Notes: generated by a model not told the origin, from the sequence alone. A stretch of 64,000 nucleotides of DNA from Microbacterium paraoxydans (GCF_018224615.1 NZ_JAGTUK010000001.1:682001-746000); one strand, 5' to 3'; positions 49,624 to 58,575 are shown, counted from the first letter of the stretch. Program-made: numbers and translations.

Positions 49624-50411
49624 GAGTGGGCCTTTCGAGTGCCGCGGGCGACGCGGCCGATCAGGAGGAGCAGGAGGAACACGAGGAGCAGGGCCAGCAG
49701 GGTGAAGATCGCCGGCGCGTACGGATCCTGCTTCTGCACCACGAGCATGGCCGTCTGGAACACCGGACGGTTGAGGAGGGACGCGATCGTGAACTCGCCG
49801 AGGACCACGGCGATCGACAGGAGCGACGCGGCCAGCAGTCCCTGCCGGAGGTTCGGCGCGAGCACGCGGAGCACCACGGTCGGCCAGCTCGCCCCCAGGG
49901 AGCGGGCCGCCTCGGTCAGCGTGCGCAGGTCGGCCGCGTCGATCGCGGCCTGGATCGAACGGAACGCGAACGGCAGCACCGTGATGCCATAGGCGAACGC
50001 CAGCGTCCAGGTGCCGGTGCCCAGCGAGCGGCCGATCTGCAGGTAGAGGGGTGCGAGTCCTACGACCAGCACGATCGCGGGGATCGAGATCGGCAGCAGA
50101 GCGACGAACTCGAATGCGGGCCTGAGCCGCGGGAAGCGCAGGTTCACCAGGATCATCGTCGGGGCGAGCACCAGCAGGACGATCGCGACCGTGACCACGG
50201 CGAGGATCAGCGAGTTGCCGAGACCCGTCCAGATCGGTTTCAGCGACGACGCGGACGCCGGGTCGAACAGGGAGGCCCACCGCTCGAACGACGGGCCGTC
50301 GGCACCGCGGAGGGTGAACAGGAACGTCGACACGAGCGGTACCGCGAAGAAGGCGCCGACGATCACGCCGATCACCCAGCGCGTGGCCCGGGAGGGGGCG
50401 AGCCGGTTCAC
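49620..50411 (-). CDS. ABC importer permease 2 (family 1 solute type)
   Basis: This 263-residue permease has about six helices and the EAA loop near residues 165-190 ([22 protein letters not shown]), the site that docks on the ATPase. It forms the channel with permease 1. It starts with GTG 50411, overlapping the end of permease 1 by 4 bp; an earlier GTG at 50420 is possible. It overlaps the ATPase gene at the other end, so the whole operon is coupled. Confidence 0.9.
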   Translation of the reverse strand: MNRLAPSRATRWVIGVIVGAFFAVPLVSTFLFTLRGADGPSFERWASLFDPASASSLKPIWTGLGNSLILAVVTVAIVLLVLAPTMILVNLRFPRLRPAFEFVALLPISIPAIVLVVGLAPLYLQIGRSLGTGTWTLAFAYGITVLPFAFRSIQAAIDAADLRTLTEAARSLGASWPTVVLRVLAPNLRQGLLAASLLSIAVVLGEFTIASLLNRPVFQTAMLVVQKQDPYAPAIFTLLALLLVFLLLLLIGRVARGTRKAHS

Positions 50412-51346
50412 GACTGCCACCGTGCGGCTCGGCGCTGCACCAGCGAGTAGAGCGCCATGACCACCCCGACCACCACGATCATGCCGAGCGCGAGCGCGCC
50501 CGCGAGGTTCTCCCTGCCCAGCAGCGTCTCGCTCGTGAGAGCCGTACGGATCTGCAGCGGCACGATCTGCGAGCCCTGGCTGGCGAGGGCCGCCGCGGTC
50601 GCGTACGACGAGAAGGCGTTCGCGAACAGCAGCAGCAGGCTGGCGAGGAACGACGGCGCCAGCACCGGAAGGCCGATACGCAGCCAGAAGCTGGCTCGCG
50701 TGCCGCCGAGCGTGAGGTTGGCCTCGGCCCACTGCGGCTGGAGGGCGGCGAGAGCGGGCATGAACGTGATGACCATGAGCGGCACCTGGAAGTAGATGTA
50801 GGGGAGGACGAGGCCCGGCAGCTCGTACAGCCACGTGCCGTTCGCGAAGATGTCGAGGCCGAACGTGTCGCGCAGGAACACCGTGACGACGCCCTGGATG
50901 CCGATCGTGGCGATGAACGCGAACGCCAGCATCACCCCGCCGAACTGGGCGAGGACGCCGGCCGCGGCGTCGACGGCCTGGCGCACGGCCCCCTCCGGGT
51001 TCGCACCGAGCAGCGCGTAGCAGACCAGGGCGCCCAGCACCGCGCCGACCAGGGCCGTGAGCAGCGACAGCCCGGCCGAGTTCGCGAAGGTCCGGAGCAC
51101 GACCGGGTCGCCGAGCGCCGCGACGTTCGTCCACGTGAAGGCGCCGTCGCCGTCGAAGAATCCGGAGCCCACCGCCAGCACGGTCGGGACGGCGAGGAAC
51201 AGCAGCACATACGCGGCGAAGGGAACGAGGCCCAGCCACGCGACCGAGGGTGCGGACCGCCGGGCCCTCGCGTCGTGCGAGGACCCGGCGGGGGCGGCGG
51301 GGGCGGACGCCGCGACGTCCGCCCCCGGTGCGACGACGGTGGTCAC
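50408..51346 (-). CDS. ABC importer permease 1 (family 1 solute type)
   Basis: This 312-residue permease has six helices after an Ala/Pro-rich cytoplasmic tail of about 40 residues. The EAA region is WAEANLTLGGTRASFWLRIGLPVLAPS near residue 205. It pairs with permease 2. It starts with GTG 51346 in a 4-bp overlap with the binding-protein gene; the in-frame extension to 51364 lies inside that gene and is less likely. Confidence 0.9.
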   Translation of the reverse strand: MTTVVAPGADVAASAPAAPAGSSHDARARRSAPSVAWLGLVPFAAYVLLFLAVPTVLAVGSGFFDGDGAFTWTNVAALGDPVVLRTFANSAGLSLLTALVGAVLGALVCYALLGANPEGAVRQAVDAAAGVLAQFGGVMLAFAFIATIGIQGVVTVFLRDTFGLDIFANGTWLYELPGLVLPYIYFQVPLMVITFMPALAALQPQWAEANLTLGGTRASFWLRIGLPVLAPSFLASLLLLFANAFSSYATAAALASQGSQIVPLQIRTALTSETLLGRENLAGALALGMIVVVGVVMALYSLVQRRAARWQS

Positions 51347-52488
51347 TGGACCGCCGCGGCCCACTTCTCACCGAGCAGCGTGCCGGCGCTCGTCGACTGC
51401 TCCTCGGTCGGCACCACGGTCTTCTCCGGTGCCTCCGGCAGCGCGGCCGCGAGGTCGGCGTCGATCGTGCCCGCCTCCGTCATGGCCTCCATGCGCACCG
51501 GGCGGGCGCCACCCTTCAGCCAGAGGTTCTGCACCTCGTCGCTGTACAGGAACTCCTGCCACAGGCGTGCGGCGGCCGGGTGCGGGGCATCGACGTTGAT
51601 GGCCTGGTTGTAGTAGCCCGCGTAACCGGTGCCGTCGAGCACGACGACCTTCCAGTCGGGGTTGTCCGCGGTGTGCGCGGCGTTCAGGTAGTCCCAGTCG
51701 AACACGACCGGGGTCTCCCCGCTCGCGATCGTCGCCGTGGTGACGTCGACCTTCAGCAGGTTGCCCGCCTTCTGCAGCTCGGAGAAGAAGTCGATGCCCG
51801 GCTGGAAGTCGTCGAGCGTGCCGTCCGACTGGACGGTGGCGAGTCCGACCGCGGCGAACGCGGCCCCGGCCTGCGTGGGGTCGCCGTTGATCGCGACCGC
51901 GCCCTTGTAGTCGGCCGACAGCAGGTCGGAGAGCTCGGACGGAGCGTCGTACTTCGACGAGTCGTAGCCGATCGACATGTACCCGCCGTAGTCGCCCACG
52001 AACAGCCCGGACGGTTCCTTGAGCTCGTCGGGGATGTCGTCCCACGTCTGCACGGTGTACGGCGCGAAGGCGTCGGTGTTCTGCAGGGCCACCGTCAGGC
52101 CGAGGTCGAACACGTCGGGCGCCGTGTCGAGGCCCTTGTTGGTCTCGGCGGCCTGGATCTCCTCCGCGCTGGAGACGTCGGGCGAGGCCTCGTTGATCGT
52201 GATCTCCGGGTACTTCTCCGCGAACAGGTCGAGGATCTCTCCGTAGTTCGCCCAGTCCCGCGGAAGCGCGATGACATTGAGCTGCCCCTCGGCCTTGGCC
52301 GCGGCCTCCAGATCGGCGAACGTGCCGAAGTCGGCGACCGACGTCGCGGTCGCGGCGTCGACGTCGGAGTCGCCGGCGCCGGAGCCCGACGCGTCGGCGG
52401 CGCCGGAGCAGGCGCTCAGTGCGAGCGCGGCCGAGGTGGCGAGGGCGATGCCGGCGCCGATGCGCGCGCGGCGGGTGAAGCGTGCCAT
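51343..52488 (-). CDS. ABC importer substrate-binding lipoprotein (family 1)
   Basis: This 381-residue solute-binding protein has a signal peptide ending in lipobox LSAC near residue 27 and a Gly/Ser/Ala/Asp-rich linker to residue 50. The fold resembles the PotD/AfuA/2-aminoethylphosphonate-binding group (LNVIALPRDWANYGEILDLF, then FDWDYLNAAHTADNP). The ligand cannot be told; Fe(III), polyamine, phosphonate and thiamine types share this layout. GAGAGGA 6 nt before ATG 52488 lies inside a perfect 12-bp hairpin (52490-52545), which suggests regulated translation. It is the first gene of the four-gene operon. Confidence 0.9.
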   Translation of the reverse strand: MARFTRRARIGAGIALATSAALALSACSGAADASGSGAGDSDVDAATATSVADFGTFADLEAAAKAEGQLNVIALPRDWANYGEILDLFAEKYPEITINEASPDVSSAEEIQAAETNKGLDTAPDVFDLGLTVALQNTDAFAPYTVQTWDDIPDELKEPSGLFVGDYGGYMSIGYDSSKYDAPSELSDLLSADYKGAVAINGDPTQAGAAFAAVGLATVQSDGTLDDFQPGIDFFSELQKAGNLLKVDVTTATIASGETPVVFDWDYLNAAHTADNPDWKVVVLDGTGYAGYYNQAINVDAPHPAAARLWQEFLYSDEVQNLWLKGGARPVRMEAMTEAGTIDADLAAALPEAPEKTVVPTEEQSTSAGTLLGEKWAAAVQ

Positions 52489-52489
52489 G

Positions 52490-52545
52490 AGTGTCCTCTC
52501 GATGTCCGGCGCGGGTTCGCCGGGGTCGGGTTGCGAGAGGACACT
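52490..52545 (-). promoter_or_regulatory. Perfect 12-bp inverted repeat masking the ribosome binding site of the binding-protein gene
   Basis: AGTGTCCTCTCG (minus strand, 52545-52534) is exactly complementary to CGAGAGGACACT (52501-52490), which includes the GAGAGGA ribosome binding site. The 32-nt loop contains a second perfect 6-bp stem (CCGGCG/CGCCGG), so an RNA would fold into a stacked structure with the ribosome binding site paired. The upper arm also overlaps TAGTGT, a possible -10, so a DNA operator spanning the promoter is the alternative reading. Confidence 0.65.
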
Positions 52546-52798
52546 ACGAGTCGGAGGTTGCCGCTCGTGGCGGCGCGGGTGAACGGACGGTGTCCGCTCG
52601 GTGGCGGACGGGTCTCGCGGCAGGGGCGCCCCCCGTACCCCCCGGACGGGAGGACGCCCCGCCGGGTGCGCGCCGAGGGGGAGGATGGAAAGGCGGCACC
52701 CGTCTGGGAGTCCGCCGACCCCCGCGATCGACAGCTCAATCCGCAGGACAGCATGTCACGCGGGGTGCGGAGCGGGCAAGAGGGGCGCGGTTCGCCGA
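52546..52798. other. Upstream regulatory gap of the ABC importer
   Basis: No gene is supported in these 253 bp. Near 52580-52615 there are interleaved copies of GTCCG/CGGAC, including GTCCGC-TCGGTG-GCGGAC, an inverted repeat that may be an operator. The rest is GC-rich with purine runs. Open frames crossing it are composition artefacts. Confidence 0.4.
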
Positions 52799-53311
52799 TC
52801 AGCGGGGGACGGCGAGCTTGAAACCGCGGTGCGAGCCGACGTAGCCGAGGCGCTCGTAGAAGCGGTGCGCATCGGTGCGGGCGGCATCGGAGGTCAGTTG
52901 CACCATTGCGGCGCCGAGCGCGGGCGCAGCCTGCTCGCCGACCCAGCGCATCCCGGCCGAGCCGATGCCCGCCGAGCGCAGGTCGGTGCGCACGCGCACG
53001 GCCTCGACCAGCAGGCGCCGGGCACCGCGACGCGCCATGCCGGGGATCGACGTGAGCTGCAGCGTGCCCACCACGGCACCGCCGAGCTCGACCACGAGCA
53101 GGTCGTTCGACGGTTCGGCCAGGATCTCGCGCAGACCGCGCTCATACGCCGGGCGGTCCTCCTCGGAGGCCACGTCGCCGCGGGCCGCACTGATGGGGTC
53201 GTCGGCGAGCAACGCGATCACCGCATCCGCGTCGTCGAGGGTGGCCCGGCGCAGCACGGCCTCACCAGCGCGGGACGGGAACGGGAAGGGCAGCGGGAGC
53301 GCGTCGAGCAT
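52799..53311 (-). CDS. GNAT-family N-acetyltransferase
   Basis: This 170-residue acetyltransferase contains one GNAT domain: AVLRRATLDDADAVIALLAD at the start, LLVVELGGAVVGTLQLTSIPG strands, VRVRTDLRSAGIGSAGMRWV as the acetyl-CoA loop (R-S-A-G-I-G-S), and DAHRFYERLGYVGSHRGFKL at the end, typical of small-molecule acetyltransferases. CAGACT lies 6 nt before ATG 53311, suggesting a leaderless start. It is divergent from a TauE/SafE gene 62 bp away. The substrate is unknown. Confidence 0.9.
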   Translation of the reverse strand: MLDALPLPFPFPSRAGEAVLRRATLDDADAVIALLADDPISAARGDVASEEDRPAYERGLREILAEPSNDLLVVELGGAVVGTLQLTSIPGMARRGARRLLVEAVRVRTDLRSAGIGSAGMRWVGEQAAPALGAAMVQLTSDAARTDAHRFYERLGYVGSHRGFKLAVPR

Positions 53312-53373
53312 GCCACCAGTCTGCCAGCGGGGCGGATTCCAGAGCGGGGCGGGGTCTCTGGAATCATGGCCGG

Positions 53374-54204
53374 GTGGATATCGGCACCGTGCTCGGGCTC
53401 GAGCAGCTCACCTGGGGGATGCTGATCCTCGTGATCGTCGCGGCGTTCGGCGCCGGCTGGATCGATGCGGTCGTGGGCGGTGGCGGACTGCTGCAGCTGC
53501 CCGTGCTGCTGCTCATCCCCGGCATCGCCCCCGTGCAGGCCCTCGCGACCAACAAGCTCGCGTCGGTGTTCGGTACCGCCACGAGCAGCATCACCTACTA
53601 CCGCCGAGCGAGACCCGACATCCGCACGGCGCTGCCCATGGCTGCCGTCGCGTTGCTCGGCTCGTTCGGCGGAGCCGCGGTCGCCACGGTCCTGCCGCCC
53701 GCCGCGTTCAAGCCCATCATCGTGGTCGCGCTGCTCGCGGTCGCCCTGTTCACGGCCCTCCGCCCGCAGCTCGGTGCGGCGACGCAGCTGCGGTTCCACG
53801 GCCACAAGCACCACCTCATGGCGGGTCTCGCGGGCCTCGGCATCGGGTTCTACGACGGCATGATCGGTCCGGGCACCGGGACGTTCCTCGTGATCACCCT
53901 CGTCGCGCTGCTCGGCTACGACTTCCTGCAGGCGAGCGCGAAGGCGAAGATCGTGAACCTCGCCACGAACCTCGGCGCGCTGCTGCTGTTCATCCCGCAC
54001 GGCTCGGTGCTGTGGCTGCTGGGCGGCATCCTCGCGGTCGCCAACGTCGCGGGCAGCTACCTCGGGTCGCGCATGGCGATCTCGCGCGGCACGACCTTCA
54101 TCCGCGTGGTGTTCCTCGTGGTCGTGGTGGCGCTGATCGCCAAGCTCGGCGTGGACGTGTGGAACGAGAACATCGTCCCCGCGCTGGCCGCGCTCGGGCT
54201 CTGA
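53374..54204 (+). CDS. TauE/SafE (TSUP) family sulfite/anion exporter
   Basis: This 276-residue protein has about eight helices in two homologous halves. GIAPVQALATNKLASVFGTATSS in the first half and FLQASAKAKIVNLATNLGALLLF in the second carry the conserved Lys of TSUP transporters, which move sulfite, sulfoacetate or similar anions. GTG 53374 is supported by AATCAT 6 nt upstream, the leaderless spacing. No sulfur gene lies next to it, so the anion is open. It converges with aspS, 21 bp apart. Confidence 0.9.
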   Translation: MDIGTVLGLEQLTWGMLILVIVAAFGAGWIDAVVGGGGLLQLPVLLLIPGIAPVQALATNKLASVFGTATSSITYYRRARPDIRTALPMAAVALLGSFGGAAVATVLPPAAFKPIIVVALLAVALFTALRPQLGAATQLRFHGHKHHLMAGLAGLGIGFYDGMIGPGTGTFLVITLVALLGYDFLQASAKAKIVNLATNLGALLLFIPHGSVLWLLGGILAVANVAGSYLGSRMAISRGTTFIRVVFLVVVVALIAKLGVDVWNENIVPALAALGL

Positions 54205-54225
54205 GGAAGGGCGGGGCCGGGCGGC

Positions 54226-56007
54226 TCAGGCCGCGTCGTCGTCGGGCTCGTAGTCGACCCCGGCCTCGGCGCGCTGCTCCGGCGTGATCGGTGCGGGCGC
54301 GGAGGTGAGCGGGTCGTAGCCGTTGCCCGACTTCGGGAACGCGATGACATCGCGGATCGACTCGGTCTTCGACAGGTGCTGCAGCACGCGGTCCATGCCG
54401 AGCGCGATGCCGCCGTGCGGGGGAGCACCGAACTTGAACGCGTCGAGCAGGAACCCGAACTGCTCCTGCGCCACCTCGTCGCTGATGCCCATGACCTCGA
54501 ACACCCGCTTCTGCACGTCTTCGCGGTGGATGCGGATCGAGCCGCCGCCGAGCTCGGAGCCGTTGCACACGATGTCGTACGCGTAGGCGAGCGCCGAGCC
54601 CGGGTCGGTGTCGAACGTGTCCTCGAACTCGGGCTTCGGGCCGGTGAACGCGTGGTGCACGGCCGTCCACGCCCCCGCGCCGACGGCGACGTCGCCCGAG
54701 GCCACCGCGTCGGCGGCCGGCTCGAACATCGGCGCGTCGACCACCCAGGTGAACGCGAACTCGTCCGGGTTCAGGTAGCCCAGGCGGCGGCCGATCTCCA
54801 CACGGGCGGCGCCGAGCAGTGCCCGGCTCTCCTTGGTGGAGCCGGCGGCGAAGAACACGCAGTCCCCGGGCTCCGCGCCCACGAGCTCGGCGAGCCCGGA
54901 CTGCTCCGCCTCGGACAGGTTCTTCGCGGCGGGGCCGCCCAGCGTCCCGTCCTCGTTGAACAGCACGTAGGCGAGGCCGCGCGCGCCGCGCTGCTTGGCC
55001 CAGTCCTGCCACGCGTCGAGCACCTTGCGCGGCTGCGAGGCGCCGCCGGGCATGCGCACCGCGCCCACGTACTCGGCCTGGAACACGCGGAACGGGGTGT
55101 TCGCGAAGTACTCGGTCGCCTCGACCAGCTCGAGCCCGAAGCGCAGGTCGGGCTTGTCGGAGCCGTACTTCGCCATCGCGTCGGCGTAGGTGATGCGCGG
55201 CAGCGGCGTCTGCACCTCCACGCCGATCGTCTGCCACATCGCCACGATGAGCGACTCCATCAGGGCGATCACGTCTTCCTGGTCGACGAAGCTCATCTCG
55301 ATGTCGAGCTGCGTGAACTCGGGCTGACGGTCGGCGCGGAAGTCTTCGTCGCGGTAGCAGCGCGCGATCTGGAAGTACTTCTCCACGCCGCCCACCATCA
55401 GCAGCTGCTTGAACAGCTGCGGCGACTGGGGCAGCGCGTACCAGCTGCCCGGGTGCAGTCGCGCCGGAACCACGAAGTCGCGCGCACCCTCCGGCGTGGA
55501 GCGGGTGAGGGTCGGCGTCTCGACCTCGGTGAAGCCGTCGGCGTGCAGCACGTCGCGGATGGCCTTGTACACGTCGGAGCGCAGGCGCAGCGCGGACGCC
55601 GCGGCCGGACGGCGCAGGTCGAGGTAGCGGTACTTGAGACGCGCCTCCTCGCCCACGGTCTCGGTGTCGGCGAGGGCCGTGGACACCTGGAAGGGCAGCG
55701 GGGCCGACTCGTTCAGCACCTCGACCTCGGCCGCGATGACCTCGATCTCCCCGGACGGCAGGTTGGGGTTGGCGTTGCCCTCGGGGCGCTGCGCGACCTC
55801 GCCCGTGACCTTGAGCACGAACTCGTTGCGCAGCGGGTGCGCGACCTCCTCGTCGCGGATGACCACCTGCGCGATGCCCGAGGCATCCCGCAGATCGATG
55901 AACGCGACGCCTCCGTGGTCACGACGACGATCGACCCACCCGGTGAGGGTGACGGTCTGACCGATGTTCTCGGCGCGCAGGGAGCCTGCGGAGTGGGTGC
56001 GCAGCAC
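54226..56007 (-). CDS. aspS: Aspartyl-tRNA synthetase
   Basis: This 593-residue bacterial-type class II synthetase charges tRNA-Asp. It has an N-terminal OB-fold anticodon domain (residues 1-105), motif 2 in [23 protein letters not shown], an inserted GAD domain in the middle, and motif 3 as [14 protein letters not shown]. Length is normal. AGGAGG lies about 8 nt before the start at 56007. Whether it is discriminating, or also charges tRNA-Asn, depends on gatCAB elsewhere in the genome and cannot be told here. Confidence 0.97.
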   Translation of the reverse strand: MLRTHSAGSLRAENIGQTVTLTGWVDRRRDHGGVAFIDLRDASGIAQVVIRDEEVAHPLRNEFVLKVTGEVAQRPEGNANPNLPSGEIEVIAAEVEVLNESAPLPFQVSTALADTETVGEEARLKYRYLDLRRPAAASALRLRSDVYKAIRDVLHADGFTEVETPTLTRSTPEGARDFVVPARLHPGSWYALPQSPQLFKQLLMVGGVEKYFQIARCYRDEDFRADRQPEFTQLDIEMSFVDQEDVIALMESLIVAMWQTIGVEVQTPLPRITYADAMAKYGSDKPDLRFGLELVEATEYFANTPFRVFQAEYVGAVRMPGGASQPRKVLDAWQDWAKQRGARGLAYVLFNEDGTLGGPAAKNLSEAEQSGLAELVGAEPGDCVFFAAGSTKESRALLGAARVEIGRRLGYLNPDEFAFTWVVDAPMFEPAADAVASGDVAVGAGAWTAVHHAFTGPKPEFEDTFDTDPGSALAYAYDIVCNGSELGGGSIRIHREDVQKRVFEVMGISDEVAQEQFGFLLDAFKFGAPPHGGIALGMDRVLQHLSKTESIRDVIAFPKSGNGYDPLTSAPAPITPEQRAEAGVDYEPDDDAA

Positions 56008-56139
56008 GGAGGATTCCTCCTGATCCGGGGAAAGATGAACCCGCCCAGTCTACGCGGGCGTCCCGGCCCTCCCCGGCCCGGTCGCCCCGCCGCGGAGCCG
56101 AACGGTCAGTAGGATCGCGAGGACGAAAGGCGAACCCCC

Positions 56140-56529
56140 ATGAACCTCTCCATCTCCGACGGCAACGGACTGCCCGATCTGTTCGGCGCCATCTTCTCCG
56201 GTACCACGGGCCTCATCGCCCTGATCTTCTACATCCTCGTCGTCGTCGGACTGTGGAAGGTGTTCACGAAGGCGGGCTACCCGGGCATCCTCGCGATCAT
56301 CCCGATCGTGAACGTGGTGTTCCTGGTGAAGATCGCCGGTCTGTCGGGCTGGTTCGCGCTGCTCTACCTCGTCCCGATCGCCAACTTCATCCTCGGCGTG
56401 ATCGTGGCGTTCAAGCTCGGCGCGCGCTTCGGCAAGGGCGGCGTCTTCTCCTTCTTCCTGCTGTTCCTCTTCCCCTACATCGGCTACCTGATCCTCGGCT
56501 TCGGCGAGTCCCGCTACCGCGAGGTCTGA
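56140..56529 (+). CDS. DUF5684 small membrane protein
   Basis: This 129-residue protein has four hydrophobic segments and the DUF5684 pattern: WKVFTKAGYPGILAIIPIVNVVFLVKIAG, then GWFALLYLVPIANFILGVIVAFKLGARFGKG. Such proteins occur widely and are sometimes linked to signal peptidases; their role is unknown. AAAGG lies 8 nt before the ATG, and TAGGAT (56110-56115) may be the -10. It is 1 bp upstream of the histidine phosphatase gene and so is co-transcribed. Confidence 0.88.
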   Translation: MNLSISDGNGLPDLFGAIFSGTTGLIALIFYILVVVGLWKVFTKAGYPGILAIIPIVNVVFLVKIAGLSGWFALLYLVPIANFILGVIVAFKLGARFGKGGVFSFFLLFLFPYIGYLILGFGESRYREV

Positions 56530-56530
56530 C

Positions 56531-57172
56531 GTGACGGCGTCGCGACTGCACCTCGTGCGGCACGGCGAGGTGCACAACCCCGCTCGCGTGCTGTACGGCC
56601 GGCTGCCCGACTACCACCTGAGCCGCGCGGGTCGCGGCATGGCGGCGTCGGCGGCCGCGCACGTGGCGCAGCTCGGCGACCCCGTCGCGGCGCTGTACGC
56701 CTCGCCGCTGGAACGCGCGCAGGAGTCGGCCGAGCCGTTCGCCGAGCGCTTCGACCTCGTGCCGGAGATCGACATCCGGCTGATCGAGCCCACGAACGTG
56801 TTCGAGGGAACGCGCATGCGGCGCTCGCTGATGAACCCGCTCAACTGGTGGCATCTGCGGCAGCCGTCGCTGCCGAGCTGGGGCGAGCCGTACGCCTCGA
56901 TCGCGGAGCGCATGCTCGGCGTGATGGACGAGGCGTGGACAGCCGCGGCCGAGGGCACGACCGACGGCGACATCGTGATGGTGTCGCACCAGGCGCCGAT
57001 CTGGATCACGCACCTGCGCGTGGCGGGACTGCCGCTGCAGCACGACCCCCGCACGCGGCGCTGCGCCCTGTCGAGCGTCACCTCGTTCGAGCGCGTGGGC
57101 GACGTGTGGCGCGAGGTCGCGTACGCCGAGCCGGCGGCCACGGGCGACGCGGTCGACGTCGGCGCGGTCTGA
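56531..57172 (+). CDS. Histidine phosphatase superfamily protein
   Basis: This 213-residue phosphoglycerate-mutase-like phosphatase has the catalytic motif LVRHGEVHNP near residue 8, SPLERAQESAEPF near 60, and the second His in MVSHQAPIWITH near 155. It removes phosphate from small molecules or proteins. In related genomes a gene of this type usually stands directly before the resA-ccdA-resB-ccsB cluster; here a divergent oxidoreductase/MerR pair intervenes. It starts with GTG 1 bp after the DUF5684 stop codon. Confidence 0.9.
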   Translation: MTASRLHLVRHGEVHNPARVLYGRLPDYHLSRAGRGMAASAAAHVAQLGDPVAALYASPLERAQESAEPFAERFDLVPEIDIRLIEPTNVFEGTRMRRSLMNPLNWWHLRQPSLPSWGEPYASIAERMLGVMDEAWTAAAEGTTDGDIVMVSHQAPIWITHLRVAGLPLQHDPRTRRCALSSVTSFERVGDVWREVAYAEPAATGDAVDVGAV

Positions 57173-57211
57173 CCCGCACCGCCGTCCCCGCGCGCACCCT
57201 CGGCCCCGGGC

Positions 57212-58117
57212 TCAGTGCGCGTCCTCCAGGAGCGACCGGATGATGCCGATCGCCGCGAGCTGACCGGCTGCGGCGGCGAGGAGCACCGCGGCCATGGGGC
57301 CGGGGAGGGTCGCCCGATGCGCGAGGTCGCCCGCCGCATATACCCCGGGAACCGACGTGCGGCCGAGCTCGTCGATCTCGACGGACCCCGACTCGAGCAT
57401 CCGCAGCCCCAGGTCGGCTGCGAACGGCGCGCGCTGGCGCATCGAGACCGCCGCCACGAACACCCCGGCCACGTCGAGGTCGCCGTCCGCCGTGCGCACC
57501 CGCACCCCGGCGTCATGCTCCGAGACCTCGACCGCGGGGCCGGTGATCCGCACGCCGAGGCCCTCCAGCAGCGCGCGGTCGTCGTCGCCGAAGGGTGCAT
57601 CCGCCGGGACCACCGTGATCTCGCCGACGATGGGGCCGAGCATCCCGATCAGGTGCTGCGCGCGCGGCGCCGCGCCGAGGATCGCGATGGGGCGGCCCGC
57701 GTGCTCGTGACCGTCGCAGAACGGGCAGCTGAAGGCGCGCAGCCCCCACAGCGGCGCGAGGCCCGGCACCGCGGGGAGATCGTCGGCGATCCCGGTCGCG
57801 AGCACCACACGCCGACCGTGCTCGACCGTGCCGTCGGCGAGCGTCACCCGGAAGCCCTCGTCCGCCGATCCGTCGATGCGCTGGGCCGCGGTGTCGCGGA
57901 CGGCCACGGTGTCGTACGCCGCGAGTTCGGCCCTGGCCCGGCGGCGCAGCTCGGCGGGGGGAGTGCCGTCCTCTCCGATCATGTTGTGCATGTGCTGCAC
58001 CGTGCCGTTGCGGTACTCGCCCGAGTCGAGTAGCAGCGCGCTGCGGTGCATGCGTCCGAGGGTCAGTGCCGCCTGGAGCCCGGCCGGTCCCGCCCCGATC
58101 ACGATCGCGTCGTGCAT
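57212..58117 (-). CDS. Thioredoxin-reductase-like NAD(P)/FAD oxidoreductase
   Basis: This 301-residue flavoprotein has the FAD motif VIGAGPAGLQAAL at residues 6-18, the redox pair CPFC near residue 135 (FSCPFCDGHEHAG), the NAD(P)H fold, and ATG-type ATGIADDLPAVPG. The CxxC motif matches the CATC of thioredoxin reductase, but no thioredoxin gene is adjacent, so the disulfide partner may be different. It has a MerR-type promoter (58180-58150) with the regulator gene divergent. The C-terminal GVYAAGDLAHR is the usual second FAD contact. Confidence 0.9.
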   Translation of the reverse strand: MHDAIVIGAGPAGLQAALTLGRMHRSALLLDSGEYRNGTVQHMHNMIGEDGTPPAELRRRARAELAAYDTVAVRDTAAQRIDGSADEGFRVTLADGTVEHGRRVVLATGIADDLPAVPGLAPLWGLRAFSCPFCDGHEHAGRPIAILGAAPRAQHLIGMLGPIVGEITVVPADAPFGDDDRALLEGLGVRITGPAVEVSEHDAGVRVRTADGDLDVAGVFVAAVSMRQRAPFAADLGLRMLESGSVEIDELGRTSVPGVYAAGDLAHRATLPGPMAAVLLAAAAGQLAAIGIIRSLLEDAH

Positions 58118-58149
58118 GGTTTTCGTCCTCTCGTGTTGCCTTCCCGGCC

Positions 58150-58180
58150 AGTGTGTGACTTCATGTCAACATGAAGTCAA
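58150..58180 (-). promoter_or_regulatory. MerR-controlled promoter with 19-bp spacer and 22-bp palindrome
   Basis: On the minus strand, TTGACT (58180-58175) and CACACT (58155-58150) are 19 bp apart, the over-long spacer on which MerR activators act. The spacer holds a perfect palindrome, arms TGACTTCATGT (58156-58166) and ACATGAAGTCA (58169-58179) around CA. The start codon of the MerR gene (58171) lies inside the palindrome, so the regulator should also repress itself. Confidence 0.8.
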
Positions 58181-58575
58181 GCGACAGCCACCCCTGGTCC
58201 GTCGGCGAGGTCGCCGCCCGCTTCGAGCTGCCCACCCACGTGCTGCGGCACTGGGAATCGGTGGGGCTGCTGCGTCCGGCCCGCGACGCGGCGGGGCGGC
58301 GGCGCTACGGCGAGGGCGAGGTCGTGCGGATCGCGGTCATCCAGCGCAGCAAGGCGGCGGGCATGAGCCTCGAGCAGATCGCCGTGCTGCTCGACGACAG
58401 CAGCGCCGGCCGGCACCAGGTGCTGCAACAGCACCTCGACGACCTCGACCGGCGCATGAACGAGATGCGGCGGTCGAAAGAGATGACGGAGCACGCGATG
58501 GACTGCCGCGCGCACGACATCGCCACCTGTCCGCGATTCCGCGCGAGCGTCGCCGACGTGCTCGCGCGGCTCTGA
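58171..58575 (+). CDS. MerR-family regulator with C-terminal Cys/His cluster
   Basis: This 134-residue MerR protein has a winged helix at residues 8-75 (SVGEVAARFELPTHVLRHWESVGLL), a long dimerisation helix and the C-terminal CRAHDIATC, a Cys/His arrangement that could bind a metal or sense oxidants or electrophiles. ATG 58171 is inside the operator palindrome; there is no Shine-Dalgarno sequence. It should activate the divergent thioredoxin-reductase-like gene. The inducer is unknown. Confidence 0.88.
   Translation: MKSSDSHPWSVGEVAARFELPTHVLRHWESVGLLRPARDAAGRRRYGEGEVVRIAVIQRSKAAGMSLEQIAVLLDDSSAGRHQVLQQHLDDLDRRMNEMRRSKEMTEHAMDCRAHDIATCPRFRASVADVLARL

Noticed and set aside
52490..52798. Possible TPP or other known riboswitch before the solute importer
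   Set aside because: The hairpin is real, but no conserved TPP, cobalamin, SAM or glycine core can be recognised; a known class should not be claimed.
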